Below are positions 1 through 8,277 of a stretch of DNA of 51,072 nucleotides, piece by piece. The position numbers and the translations under genes are program-made. This DNA is from Bacteroidia bacterium (lineage in GTDB: Bacteria; Bacteroidota; Bacteroidia; UKL13-3). The stretch spans positions 1 to 51,072 of the forward strand of contig JACMQU010000081.1 of the NCBI GenBank assembly GCA_014376805.1, given 5' to 3'. Positions within the stretch are counted from its first letter, which is position 1. The number at the start of each line of letters is the position of its first letter. The notes below the pieces were generated by a model. That model was given only the letters and a program-made list of their open reading frames with translations, was not told the origin of the DNA and searched no databases.

Positions 1-420
1 AAACCTTTAAGCAGCATTCCGAAACCCTTAGGCACTTTTTGGAAACCCTTAGGCATGTTTACAAATCCTTTAGGCACCTATTCCAAATCCTTAGGCTGAG
101 ATTCGAAACCCATAGGCACCTTTTCCAAACCCTTAAGCTTCTTTCCGAAAACCTTAAGTACGTTTTCTAAACCCTTAGGCACCATTCCTAAACCCTTAAG
201 CGGGTTTCCTAAACCCTTAGGCACCTTTCCTAAACCCTTAAGATGTAATTTAAAACACTTAAGAAACTTTTACAAACCTTTTAGTTGCTTTTCTTAACCC
301 TTAAGTACATTTCCTAAACCCTTAGGATGTTTTCTAAAACACTTAGGGAACTTTTCCAAATCTTTAGGCGGGTTTCCTAAACCCTTAAGCGGGTTTTCCA
401 AAATCCTTAGGCTGTTTTTG
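1..420. repeat. Degenerate 21-bp tandem array, about 20 units
   Basis: About 20 back-to-back units of 21 bp fill the first 420 bases. The consensus on the plus strand is close to AAACCCTTAGGCACCTTTCCT. The centre alternates between CCTTAGG and CCTTAAG. Most units are exactly 21 bp; the units near 274-295 and 379-400 are 22 bp and the one near 296-315 is 20 bp. Where two units meet, CCTAA-ACCC-TTAGG forms a short dyad (for example 218-231 and nearby). On the minus strand one frame reads as a heptad close to P-K-G-L-G-K-V, and it stays open from about 280 to 85, but stops and odd-length units break it elsewhere. I therefore see a decayed or non-coding array, not a gene. The array may extend left of the window. 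Confidence 0.9.
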
Positions 421-695
421 GAAACACCATGGAAAAATTCATTTTCTTCCGGTGTGTTTAGTTTTTAAATTATTTGATTATGATTGATTTTTAAACGTTA
501 GCCTAAAGATACCCAATTCATTATTTTTTTTGTTGTATTGGCGATGGTTTTGGGCTGATATAAATGAGTTATAGCCCAGTTGTTTTTTAGGCATATAATA
601 AGACACCTTCTCTTTAACTCCAATGACCCGGCCCTGGAGAAATTTGCATTATTATGGGACAATTTCCTTATAATTGAACTACAAACTGAATTCCC
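421..695. other. Intergenic stretch after the tandem array
   Basis: No gene is visible. The only local structure I see is a 6-bp inverted repeat, TGGGCT at 551-556 and AGCCCA at 573-578, with a 16-base A/T-rich loop and no T-run after it. The next gene starts at 696. Confidence 0.5.
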
Positions 696-899
696 ATGTT
701 AATCGAGAGAATAACCAATGAAGTCATAATCCGACTTCCATCTAATGTGGATACAGAAGGCCTGCAAAGACTTGTAGACTTTTTGAGTTATAAGGAGGCG
801 ACCTCCAAATCGAAAGCCAAGCAATCTGACGTTGACAAACTTGCGAAACAAGTTAAGAAGGGCTGGTGGGCAAAAAACCGAAGTCGCCTTATCAAGTGA
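696..899 (+). CDS. Antitoxin of a PIN-domain toxin-antitoxin pair
   Basis: A 67-residue protein without a signal peptide. The N-terminal half (residues 5-30) looks like a short beta/helix DNA-contact region. The C-terminal part (DVDKLAKQVKKGWWAKN, residues 45-61) matches the basic, Trp-containing tail typical of antitoxins placed before PIN-family toxins in Bacteroidota. The stop codon (897-899) overlaps a GTG at 896-898, which is the natural start of the PIN toxin, so the two are translationally coupled. The role is inferred from this arrangement: it would bind and silence the toxin and repress its own promoter. The toxin partner is broken by a nonsense codon, so this antitoxin may now be an orphan. 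Confidence 0.65.
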   Translation: MLIERITNEVIIRLPSNVDTEGLQRLVDFLSYKEATSKSKAKQSDVDKLAKQVKKGWWAKNRSRLIK

Positions 900-1348
900 A
901 AATAATCGCGGACACTAATATTATTTTTAGTTGCCTACTTAACTCAAACGGTAAAATAGGTGACTTGCTCTTCAACTCCGACGGTATTTTTGTATTTTAT
1001 AGCTGCGATTATATGCGGTACGAAATCGAAAAACATTGGGACAAACTCAAACGACTTCCTTAGCTTTCAGACGAGCAACTTAAAGAATCGAGGTTTAGAA
1101 TATTTACGAAAATAAACTTCATTAACGAGGAACTGATTCCCACCAAGACCTGGCTGGCTGCGGAACAAATTGTTGCTGGCTTTGATGTAGATGATTCGGA
1201 TTTCGGCGCTTTAACAAAACATCTCAAAGGGGGGTTGTGGACCGGCGACAAAGAACTTTACATTGGACTCAAATTAAAAAACTTTAATCGGGTTTATTAC
1301 ACCTTCGAGCTAATTGCTTTGCGGGACATGAAAAGTAAATCTAAATAA
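896..1348 (+). pseudogene. PIN-domain toxin (VapC-like), interrupted by one in-frame TAG
   Basis: One frame runs from GTG 896 to TAA 1346-1348 (150 codons) with a single TAG at 1061-1063 (codon 56). Before the stop lies the first PIN acidic motif (IIADTNIIFSCLLN, from about residue 3). After it the frame continues sensibly with LSDEQL, then FDVDDSDFGALTKHLKGG and WTGDKEL, which are the later PIN acidic motifs. PIN toxins are Mg-dependent RNases and need acidic residues from both halves, so the 55-residue product should be inactive. The codon before the change was probably AAG or CAG. The GTG start is chosen because it overlaps the antitoxin stop. Read-through of TAG is possible but unlikely, as TAG ends other genes here. 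Confidence 0.8.
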
Positions 1349-1454
1349 GTGGGCCAAATATCGTTTCCCGGGACACAAAATCTGCTAATTGATTTGCGCA
1401 ACAACCAAGCTATAACACGGTACAATTGCTATGGCTTTTTGACGTTAAAATTGA

Positions 1455-1462
1455 TATATTTG
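1455..1462 (+). promoter_or_regulatory. Bacteroidota -7 box TATATTTG
   Basis: TATATTTG fits the TAnnTTTG consensus of the Bacteroidota primary sigma factor. It lies 86 bases before the ATG at 1549. I do not see a TTG at the usual 19-21 base spacing upstream, so this is a half-supported promoter for the MORN-repeat gene. Confidence 0.35.
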
Positions 1463-1548
1463 TTTCGCAAATGTATTTTAATAAGCTGATAGTTTTATGA
1501 CTCCGATCCGCCACAGCAGTTGCACAGAAACCGATTAGCGCACATTTA

Positions 1549-2265
1549 ATGAGGACAATTTTTTCAACCCTTATATTGCTTTTTACAATAACAACTTATG
1601 GTCAGTTAGTTAAAAAGAACTGCCTTGTGCTGCCGGCAAAAGTTAAGGACTTCACCGCAAGTGGAACCAGTACATTTCTGCAATTGGACAAGGAGAAAGG
1701 TAAGCACGAACATTTCGTTTCTTATCATCCAAACGGACAAAAGAGCAAAGAGTACTTCCAAAGAAATGGCATAAAATACGATACGCTTAATAGGTGGACC
1801 GAAAAGGGAGAATTACTTCATAGAGAAGTGTATTCGGATAGTGATTATATTCATATAAACTACTATAGTGCATCCGGACAAATATTGGAAATTGGCGCTT
1901 ATAAAATGAGGGTTACTAACCCGGAAAACTTAGCTGTTTATGACAGCGCAACTTTTAACAGGTATTTCACATTTGAGTGCAAAAAGCCCTGTTATATTAG
2001 AACAGGAATTTGGAAAGAATTTGATGAAAATGGAAATCTCGAAAGAACTGGAGAATATTTGCCTATGCAATTTATGTTTACAGCTCCAACTAAGGACAGT
2101 AGTGGGTATGAAATTCGGGCAGAAAACACAGACTTTGAGATGAAGACCGAGATTTCCTATCTTGGGCTTTTAACCTACTTAAAAGACAGGACTTGGACTT
2201 ATTATAACGACAAAGGGATTAAGACAAAAGAGGAATTCTATCGGCGTGGCTTGCGACTATATTAA
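1549..2265 (+). CDS. Secreted MORN-repeat (YwqK-like) protein
   Basis: A 238-residue protein with a clear signal peptide (MRTIFSTLILLFTITTYGQ, cut after about residue 18), so it is exported to the periplasm or beyond. Three or more segments follow the pattern of bacterial MORN-type repeats: YHPNGQKSKEYFQRNG (about 60-75), WKEFDENGNLERTGEY (about 150-165) and WTYYNDKGIKTKEEFY (about 217-232). Such repeats form beta-hairpins and are common in Bacteroidota surface or periplasmic proteins named 'toxin-antitoxin system YwqK family antitoxin', although no toxin is next to it here. Function is unknown. It stands alone, with about 200 bases upstream and 160 downstream free of genes. Confidence 0.7.
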   Translation: MRTIFSTLILLFTITTYGQLVKKNCLVLPAKVKDFTASGTSTFLQLDKEKGKHEHFVSYHPNGQKSKEYFQRNGIKYDTLNRWTEKGELLHREVYSDSDYIHINYYSASGQILEIGAYKMRVTNPENLAVYDSATFNRYFTFECKKPCYIRTGIWKEFDENGNLERTGEYLPMQFMFTAPTKDSSGYEIRAENTDFEMKTEISYLGLLTYLKDRTWTYYNDKGIKTKEEFYRRGLRLY

Positions 2266-2425
2266 ACGTGTGTTAACACATTAAATAGGTTATTTTGGTA
2301 TTGGCTTTCACCATAATTTTTCTACTTTCGTTTATTCAGTTAATGCGGACTATTTTGTGGTCTCACATATAAAACAACCCATGTGCTGAAATCGTTATTA
2401 CCTCATTCTTTAAGGACAAACAGAC

Positions 2426-2929
2426 ATGGATACTACAATAATTAAAACAGCAGACATTGCAATTGAATTTGCTCAAGCAACAAAATTTAATGACATTGAG
2501 CTTTTAGAAAGTTTATTGCACGACAATGGTGAATTTCAAATTCAAGACCGCAAAAATGAAGTCATTGATTCAAATAAAAATGAATTTATCAAATGGTATA
2601 AAAATAAACTTGACAATACACCAATTACTGATATAGTTTACGACCAATGTATTCATTGCCATATTGGAAATCGAGTTGTTATTTTTAACGACGGCCAATT
2701 TCCGAGAACAATTAAAGACAGTGCTGAACGCTCAAAAACTGGACTAATGATCGTTGTAAAAGACGGTAAAATTATAACTTTGAAATTTTGTTTTGTTTTT
2801 CTAAAAACAGAAAACAAATATCAATATGAATGTGAACTGGAAATGATAGAAGTATTAAAAAAGCAAGGACTTTCATTTAGTGAAGCATTTTTAAAAGTAA
2901 CCGGAATTGAACTATCTGATACAGATTAA
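2426..2929 (+). CDS. Hypothetical protein with NTF2/SnoaL-like fold
   Basis: A 167-residue cytoplasmic protein with no signal peptide or membrane segment. The order of elements, an N-terminal helix (IAIEFAQATKFNDIELLESLL, about 12-32), then FQIQDRKNEVIDSNKNEFIKWY and later alternating strands (NRVVIFNDGQ, TGLMIVVKDGKIITLKF), is that of NTF2/SnoaL-like proteins, where a cone-shaped pocket binds small ligands. I see no catalytic residues that fix a reaction. The C-terminal 40 residues (from MIEVLKKQ) form an extra helix outside the fold. It has no gene partner and lies among decayed genes, so it is probably part of the accessory region. Confidence 0.5.
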   Translation: MDTTIIKTADIAIEFAQATKFNDIELLESLLHDNGEFQIQDRKNEVIDSNKNEFIKWYKNKLDNTPITDIVYDQCIHCHIGNRVVIFNDGQFPRTIKDSAERSKTGLMIVVKDGKIITLKFCFVFLKTENKYQYECELEMIEVLKKQGLSFSEAFLKVTGIELSDTD

Positions 2930-3039
2930 AATGGAAAAAGTTAACACTTCAGCAAAACAAAATTGGTGCATGCATACTCACAAGCCAACACACTTGCACT
3001 ACATTTGCTTTTGCCCAACCCACAATCAGATAATTTAAT

Positions 3040-3370
3040 AATCCTTTTACCGCATTGCATCATATCACACAAATAGGGTGGTATCCTTACGCCGGAATAG
3101 TCAACTTACCGTAGTAAATTTTTGTCAGAATGGTCACCCCGAGACAAGAAACAATTGACAGTTTTATTAAGATGTTTGAAAGCATTGAATATATTCAAAC
3201 TGATAATGGCGATGTAGAATCCAGCTTTGGAAAAAATCGCTATTTATGGTGATACCTTTTCGTACTCTACTCACACAGCCAGACAAGTGCAAAATGGATT
3301 TTGGACAAGTAAATTAGGTCAGCATTTTGATGCTACCCATACCATAAATTCCATGAGCGGTGGAAGTTAT
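3040..3370 (+). pseudogene. Relic of a DUF7689-like gene
   Basis: Pieces of one protein are spread over frames. Around 3080-3115 one frame reads IGWYPYAGIVNLP. From 3130 another reads MVTPRQETIDSFIKMFESIE and stops at 3252. If one base is removed in the GGAAAAAA stretch near 3227-3234 the reading continues as KIAIYGDTFSYSTHTARQVQNG and then FWTSKLGQHFDATHTINSM. The pattern 'TIDSFI..F', 'KIAIY', 'THTARQ..G.WTSKLG' is what I remember for the DUF7689 family of small proteins of unknown function. The family name is from memory. The gene is dead: at least two frameshifts, and it runs straight into hsdR-derived sequence near 3370. Confidence 0.6.
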
Positions 3371-3371
3371 A

Positions 3372-3790
3372 TTGCCCGAACTTTTTAAAAGTGAAGACGA
3401 ACTCAGAGCCATTTGGAGCAAGCCAGATACAAGAAAAAAAACTTCTGGAAGAACTAACTGAAAAGGATTTTGCAAAACAACAACTGTTGGAATTTCAAAG
3501 AATACTAAGTGCTGAAAACAGCGACTTTTATGATGTTCTGGCTTATATCGCTTTTCAAGCAGGCATTATTGAACGAGCCATACGCGCAGACAGAGCAAAA
3601 CTTCATATAGACAACTACAACCTAAAGCAACAGGAGTTTTTAAATTTTGTACTGAGTCAGTATGTAAAAGAAGGGGGTAGAAGAACTGGATGACTCGAAA
3701 ATAAGCGACTTGCTTATATTAAAATACCATGCCAAAACTGACGCTAAAAAAGAACTTGGTGATATTGCATCCTTAAGAAAAAGCGGTTAG
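3372..3790 (+). pseudogene. hsdR: 3' fragment of a type I restriction gene hsdR, frameshifted twice
   Basis: Three frames joined end to end read LPELFKSEDELRAIWSKPDTR, then KLLEELTEKDFAKQQLLEF to NFVLSQYVKEG, then VEELDDSKISDLLILKYH and AKTDAKKELGDIASLRKSG. This is the C-terminal helical region of type I restriction subunit HsdR (the EcoEI R C-terminal type), which contacts the methylase core. The two shifts are each one extra base in a homopolymer: A8 at 3434-3441 and G5 at 3673-3677. The true 5' part (nuclease, helicase) is absent and the last residues after the SLRK segment are replaced by GGT TAG. The middle stretch (3391-3693) is open on its own but has no credible start. An hsdR 5' fragment lies at the other end of the window. 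Confidence 0.85.
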
Positions 3791-3795
3791 GCTCA

Positions 3796-4269
3796 TCAAT
3801 GCACTTCTTCTAATCTACTACTATTTAAAATATCAATCGCCTGCCTTGCAGAATCTTCATTTAATCCAATTAACGAACTTACAAGAACTAATTTTTCCTT
3901 TATTGATTTGGGCAATGCGTTTAGGCTTTTATCATCATCTATTATTACAAACAACTCTTCATTGGCATTTTCCTGCACCCATTTCAAAATTTCTTCTTTG
4001 CGATTTTGAGAAAGAGCACTGTTAGAGTGCAATTTTTTTATGTTTGCGTTAATACCGCGTTTTTTGAAAATATCACCCCATTCTTTCCCGGAAAATCTTG
4101 ACTTGTGGGAAGTAGTTAGAACAATAGTTGCCTTCGTGGTAGAAATAATTTTCTGCAAATTAGACACGGCTTTGGGATTAAAATCCGCAAACCCATCGGC
4201 AAGAATTTTAGGAAGTTTCCAGGAAGCTCCTGAAACCATAACGCCATCTATGTCAAGCAAGACTATCAT
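3796..4269 (-). CDS. HAD-superfamily protein of the RNA-repair-associated type
   Basis: A 157-residue soluble protein. The first HAD motif is LLDIDGV with the nucleophile Asp6 and Asp8. The second motif is the Thr/Ser in VLTTSH (about 50-54), and the acidic third motif is IIDDD (about 109-113). The short length without a large cap, and the DIDGVM start, fit the HAD domain found in or near 'Swiss army knife' RNA-repair proteins (5' or 3' phosphate removal). Substrate is not known; a small-molecule or nucleic acid phosphate is an equally fair guess. It converges on the hsdR relic, with its stop 6 bases from the relic's end, and its start region is A/T-rich without a clear promoter. Confidence 0.6.
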   Translation of the reverse strand: MIVLLDIDGVMVSGASWKLPKILADGFADFNPKAVSNLQKIISTTKATIVLTTSHKSRFSGKEWGDIFKKRGINANIKKLHSNSALSQNRKEEILKWVQENANEELFVIIDDDKSLNALPKSIKEKLVLVSSLIGLNEDSARQAIDILNSSRLEEVH

Positions 4270-4349
4270 TTACCAAAGATAAACATTTTTATAATTTATA
4301 AATTAATTTACTTCTTACCAGTAATCATTGCTCAACTGTAATGAATAAG

Positions 4350-4676
4350 TTAAATAAGTAGGGTATGTTTTGTTGGGTGATCCCAATCTATATTTTCGAT
4401 TTCAATTTTATCCCAGGAAGTAATAACACTTGATGAACTTAAGGTCCAATTTAAAATTTCTATTTCCCTGTTCAAAATATTTAAACAAACATATCTATGA
4501 TGTCCATCAACAATAATGTTGTTATATATATGAATTGGGCGAAACCTTTCACCACCTTTAAGTTTGTTGTAGATCCTTAATAATACAGGATACGACAGCT
4601 TTTTGTGAGTAGGTGAATATGCAAATTTAGATGTTTTTAAAAATTGAAGAATGAATTCTATTGTAATTTCTTTCAC
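4350..4676 (-). CDS. Small ParB/Srx-like domain protein
   Basis: A 108-residue protein. The motif IIVDGHHRYVCLNIL (about 54-68) matches the G-x-HR core of ParB N-terminal/sulfiredoxin-like domains, where that loop binds a nucleotide (CTP or ATP). The preceding FRPIHIYNN corresponds to the strand before the loop. Only this domain is present: there is no helix-turn-helix or dimerisation part, so it is not a chromosome-partition ParB. Related single-domain proteins occur in phage and defence islands, often with unknown targets. It lies between the HAD gene and riboflavin synthase on the same strand, separated from both by about 80-90 bases. Confidence 0.5.
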   Translation of the reverse strand: MKEITIEFILQFLKTSKFAYSPTHKKLSYPVLLRIYNKLKGGERFRPIHIYNNIIVDGHHRYVCLNILNREIEILNWTLSSSSVITSWDKIEIENIDWDHPTKHTLLI

Positions 4677-4767
4677 GCTTTTTGGGGTTATTTGATTCGT
4701 GAAATAAACAGATTTCCTATATCTGATTACATGGCGAAAAATTAGCTATCTATAAGTTGGTTTATTA

Positions 4768-5361
4768 CTATTTTAAATGTTCCATTTGTTTCAACACATA
4801 CTTGCCTAAAATATCAAACTCTATGTTTACCAAATCACCTTTTTTAAGTTCGTTAAACTGCGTGTACTTATAAGTGTATGGTATGATGGTTACATAAAAA
4901 TTAAGATCATTAATTTCAACAACCGTTAAACTTACGCCGTTAATGCAAATGCTTCCTTTGTTAACTACTAATTTACGCTGCTCTTGTTGGTTCAGCCTAA
5001 AGTGAAATAACCAACTGCCATTTTTGTCTTCAACACTTGTACACATTGCGGTATCATCTATATGGCCCTGCACAATATGCCCGTCAAAGCGGCCATTGGC
5101 AAGCATGCAGCGTTCAAGGTTTACGGCTGATCCAACTTTGAGTTGGTTGAGATTGGTTTTGCTTAAGGTTTCGGCTACAGCAGTTACTTTAAATGCGTTG
5201 CCATTAATAGCAACCACTGTTAAACACACACCGTTATGCGCTACGCTCTGATCTATTTTAAGCTCGTGTGTAAATATTGATGTAAGGCTAAAATGCACAT
5301 TGCTTTCTTCTTTTTCAATGCCTGTTACAATGCCGGTAGTTTCAATAATACCTGTAAACAT
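4768..5361 (-). CDS. ribE: Riboflavin synthase, alpha subunit
   Basis: A 197-residue protein that converts two 6,7-dimethyl-8-ribityllumazine molecules into riboflavin and a pyrimidine, the last step of riboflavin synthesis. It starts with the hallmark MFTGIIETTG and has two homologous lumazine-binding barrels: the first carries NGVCLTV (about 43-49), the second NGVSLTV (about 141-147). DGHIVQGHIDDT (about 93-104) lies between them. The length is the usual one for the family. The upstream T9SS cargo gene ends four bases before this start on the same strand, so they may share a transcript, but no functional link is known. The gene supplies FMN/FAD for, among others, the succinate dehydrogenase coded upstream. 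Confidence 0.95.
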   Translation of the reverse strand: MFTGIIETTGIVTGIEKEESNVHFSLTSIFTHELKIDQSVAHNGVCLTVVAINGNAFKVTAVAETLSKTNLNQLKVGSAVNLERCMLANGRFDGHIVQGHIDDTAMCTSVEDKNGSWLFHFRLNQQEQRKLVVNKGSICINGVSLTVVEINDLNFYVTIIPYTYKYTQFNELKKGDLVNIEFDILGKYVLKQMEHLK

Positions 5362-5365
5362 TAAA

Positions 5366-8044
5366 TTATCTTATAAGTTGAACCGAACCTTTTAACGTTC
5401 GTTTACGTGTGCCGTCGAGGTAGCTTTCAAACACATCGCAAATATAATAATACACGCCTTCCAGACATTCAACTCCTGATTTTTGATCTTTCCCATTCCA
5501 GTTAATGTCTATCTCATTGGTATGAAAAACCTGCATACCCCAACGGTTATAAATGGTGATATCTATTTTATCAATAAAGCGGTAGGGAAATGGATTAAGT
5601 AAATCATTTAAACCATCATTGTCGGGGGTAAAAACATTTGGGATAAGGTAGTAAGGACAATTGTCTATACACCGCGCATTTGTTGTATAACTTTCATTAT
5701 TAAAAGAGTCTACCGCAATAACCGTGTAACAACCTGCAATAGAAAATTTTAAAATTTCTCTGGCATCAATATAATTATTGACCCCAAGTGGAACCGAATC
5801 AATTTGTATCCATTTATCTTTAGGGTTTTTTCGCCATAAAATCCTGTATTTAATAACATCTTTATCACAGGTAGGCGGATACATCCATTTTAACGCAATC
5901 TTAAAATTACTAAAAGAATTACAGGGAGTATCTATTGCTAAAACAGGTGCGCAGGGTCTAATGGTATCCTTAGGAAAACCGCATGCCTCCTGAGATTTAT
6001 TATACAACAGGAAAGGATAAAACTGCAGGTTATAATTACCAATAGTTTGCAAATAATAGCAATATTGAAAACCGTTATACAATCCGGTATCCTTATATAT
6101 ATTGGTATAAGTATTTCCAACGGAATCGAAAATTCCTGAAGCATTTTTTCGGAATACAATTGTTTGAAAGTTTTTCCATGGAACATTTACATTCCATTTA
6201 ATAATAAGCGTGCGGTTTGTGCTGGAAATAATTAGTCTTACGCTACTGGCTAAAATACTTTCTTCAACAGGAACCAGCTTTCCATTTTTTGTAACTAAAA
6301 AAATTACCTTATAAAAATATTGCTTATCTAATGTATTTAAATTACTGTCGAGGTATTGCTCATCGCTAAGTTCACTGTAGGAAGCATAATTGTAATCAGG
6401 GCCGGTATTGGAATAGCCTGAACCGGCAGATAAGGAACGCTGCAATTGCATGCGGTAAGGAGGTTTATTCTGGTTACTATCCAGCACTATTGGCCTAAGC
6501 CATTTAACATAAATCTTACCAACAGTTGCAGAAGTAGATTCAACGCTAACATTGGTTATAACAGGTTTTGTTCTTAAAATTATATCACAAACTTCATCAC
6601 TGGCATAACCCTCTGTAGCATCACTAATAATGATAGTTCCGTTCTCTGTGCGCGGTGGATAAAAGCTTGTTATAAGGTAACAATACTTGATTAAAGGGGA
6701 AATACCCTTACCGGCTTCATTATCAAAATAGGAAGTGTTATCTACGCCTTGGGTGGTATCGTACAGAACATAGCCCGAAACAGGTGAAACGCCCACTTCA
6801 CATGCCCCATGTTTCCAATAACTCGAATCAACTTTACGGTAAATTTTATAGCCAAATGCCAGGTTGCAGATGTCTTTTTTCCAACTTAATAAAAACCCGT
6901 TACTGTCTTGCAAAATCCTAACATTTTTAGGTGCCGGACCAACCACTTTAATATTCCAGAACATGATATCACTTAGCGAATTGGTAGGATGGTTATCTGT
7001 AGCCCTGAAAACTGCCTGGTGTTTACGAAACCGTATAGCATTGCAACTGGGTGTCCATCTAAAAATGGTTGAAACTCCCGTGTAGGGCCCTATAGCCGGA
7101 TCGGGGTTTATGGTAGCCGGACTATTTATTTGTACAAAGGGGCCACCATATTTCCTGATTGTTACAAGCTGCCCCTGATTTGTATCAGTAGCATGAATTG
7201 TATATTGCATCATTTGATTGGCAAGAATGCAGGTGTCTTTTACAGGTGTAAATAGAGGAGGTAAGTTATTACATTCATTATTAATATAAACCTGCATATC
7301 TCTTACAACATATCCGATTAAAGTACCTAATCTGTATTCTCTGATGAGTATGGCAAAATTATAAGGGCCATTTGTTATAGGGGTTGTCCAGGTTACCTGG
7401 CCATCATTTACGGCAAGACTAAATGAATCGCTAAAAGCGGGAATCGTAAAACTTGGAACTTCCTTGCCTATAGAAGATTTGGGTGCTATAATAGTAAAGG
7501 CTAAGCTATCCCCATCAGGATCAGAGGCAGCAGGGTTGTGTTTAAAAATTTTATAACGACACCCAACATCTATTGGCGGAAGCAATAATATTGGAGACTG
7601 GTTAAAGCCCAATGAGCTGATAACAAGCAATGATTCTATATAAAAAGGAATGTTTACCGACTCGCCGTTATTAATATTTCTGATGCCGGCAATCCTGTTA
7701 GGATCTGCTAAACTAATGAGGTACTTAGAACCACCGGGATAGGTATGAGTGGTTGTGTAAATGTTTTTTTTGATGAGGTTAGCCGGATCCAGGTTTACCA
7801 TTTCACCACTTCCATTGCTTCTGGCCACCACTGCGGATTTACCATCTCCAAAAAACAATTCAATTTCAGCTCTGTCTGCACTTATATTGGTTGGGTCTGT
7901 GTAGGTTGTGGCGGTAATTTCGTAGGTGTTTAAATTTATTTGCTTATATGTTATTTCACCTGCCCTGTAATGCGTGGCATATAAAGGTATGGTAAATAAA
8001 CTTACCATAATCAGCAGAAAATATTTTAAACAGAACCTTCCCAA
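5366..8044 (-). CDS. Large secreted protein with type IX secretion type B sorting domain
   Basis: An 892-residue protein with a signal peptide (hydrophobic residues 8-23, ending near YATHY). The N-terminal part (THYRAGEITYKQI onward) is a beta-rich module frequent in Bacteroidota surface proteins. The middle has two or three fibronectin/PKD-like segments, for example NVRILQDSNGFLLSWKKD (about 373-390). The last 90 residues carry the gliding-motility-associated C-terminal domain: IPNVFTPDNDGLNDLL, ITIYNRWGMQVFH, WNGKDQKSGVECLEGVYYY. That domain directs export by the type IX system and release or surface attachment by the sortase-like PorU step. The secretion core genes lie 13 kb away in the same window. 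What the protein binds is unknown. Confidence 0.9.
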   Translation of the reverse strand: MGRFCLKYFLLIMVSLFTIPLYATHYRAGEITYKQINLNTYEITATTYTDPTNISADRAEIELFFGDGKSAVVARSNGSGEMVNLDPANLIKKNIYTTTHTYPGGSKYLISLADPNRIAGIRNINNGESVNIPFYIESLLVISSLGFNQSPILLLPPIDVGCRYKIFKHNPAASDPDGDSLAFTIIAPKSSIGKEVPSFTIPAFSDSFSLAVNDGQVTWTTPITNGPYNFAILIREYRLGTLIGYVVRDMQVYINNECNNLPPLFTPVKDTCILANQMMQYTIHATDTNQGQLVTIRKYGGPFVQINSPATINPDPAIGPYTGVSTIFRWTPSCNAIRFRKHQAVFRATDNHPTNSLSDIMFWNIKVVGPAPKNVRILQDSNGFLLSWKKDICNLAFGYKIYRKVDSSYWKHGACEVGVSPVSGYVLYDTTQGVDNTSYFDNEAGKGISPLIKYCYLITSFYPPRTENGTIIISDATEGYASDEVCDIILRTKPVITNVSVESTSATVGKIYVKWLRPIVLDSNQNKPPYRMQLQRSLSAGSGYSNTGPDYNYASYSELSDEQYLDSNLNTLDKQYFYKVIFLVTKNGKLVPVEESILASSVRLIISSTNRTLIIKWNVNVPWKNFQTIVFRKNASGIFDSVGNTYTNIYKDTGLYNGFQYCYYLQTIGNYNLQFYPFLLYNKSQEACGFPKDTIRPCAPVLAIDTPCNSFSNFKIALKWMYPPTCDKDVIKYRILWRKNPKDKWIQIDSVPLGVNNYIDAREILKFSIAGCYTVIAVDSFNNESYTTNARCIDNCPYYLIPNVFTPDNDGLNDLLNPFPYRFIDKIDITIYNRWGMQVFHTNEIDINWNGKDQKSGVECLEGVYYYICDVFESYLDGTRKRTLKGSVQLIR

Positions 8045-8277
8045 TTGATGTGTTTCTATGAAGACGCTAAATTAAAGATTTTTGTTGCATTAGCCATTAA
8101 AATAATAAAAAAAAAACACCGCCTCCTTACAAACATAACTTGCTTTAGGGTTATATCTTATTAATTAGATGGAACCTTTTGTGTTTTGCAGATTAAAAAA
8201 TCGTGGAGAAAACATACCTCAGATACATCATTTATAATGTATTCCATGCATTCCTTTTAATCAGTTAATGCGCCCTG

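Noticed and set aside
1-420. CRISPR array
   Set aside because: Units of 21 bp follow each other without spacers and are degenerate.
4040-4282. Plus-strand frame of 80 codons opposite the HAD gene
   Set aside because: It lies wholly over a gene with clear HAD motifs on the other strand and is its shadow.
8045-8277. Regulatory RNA in the gap between sdhB and the cargo gene
   Set aside because: A/T-rich, with no hairpin or promoter that I can support.
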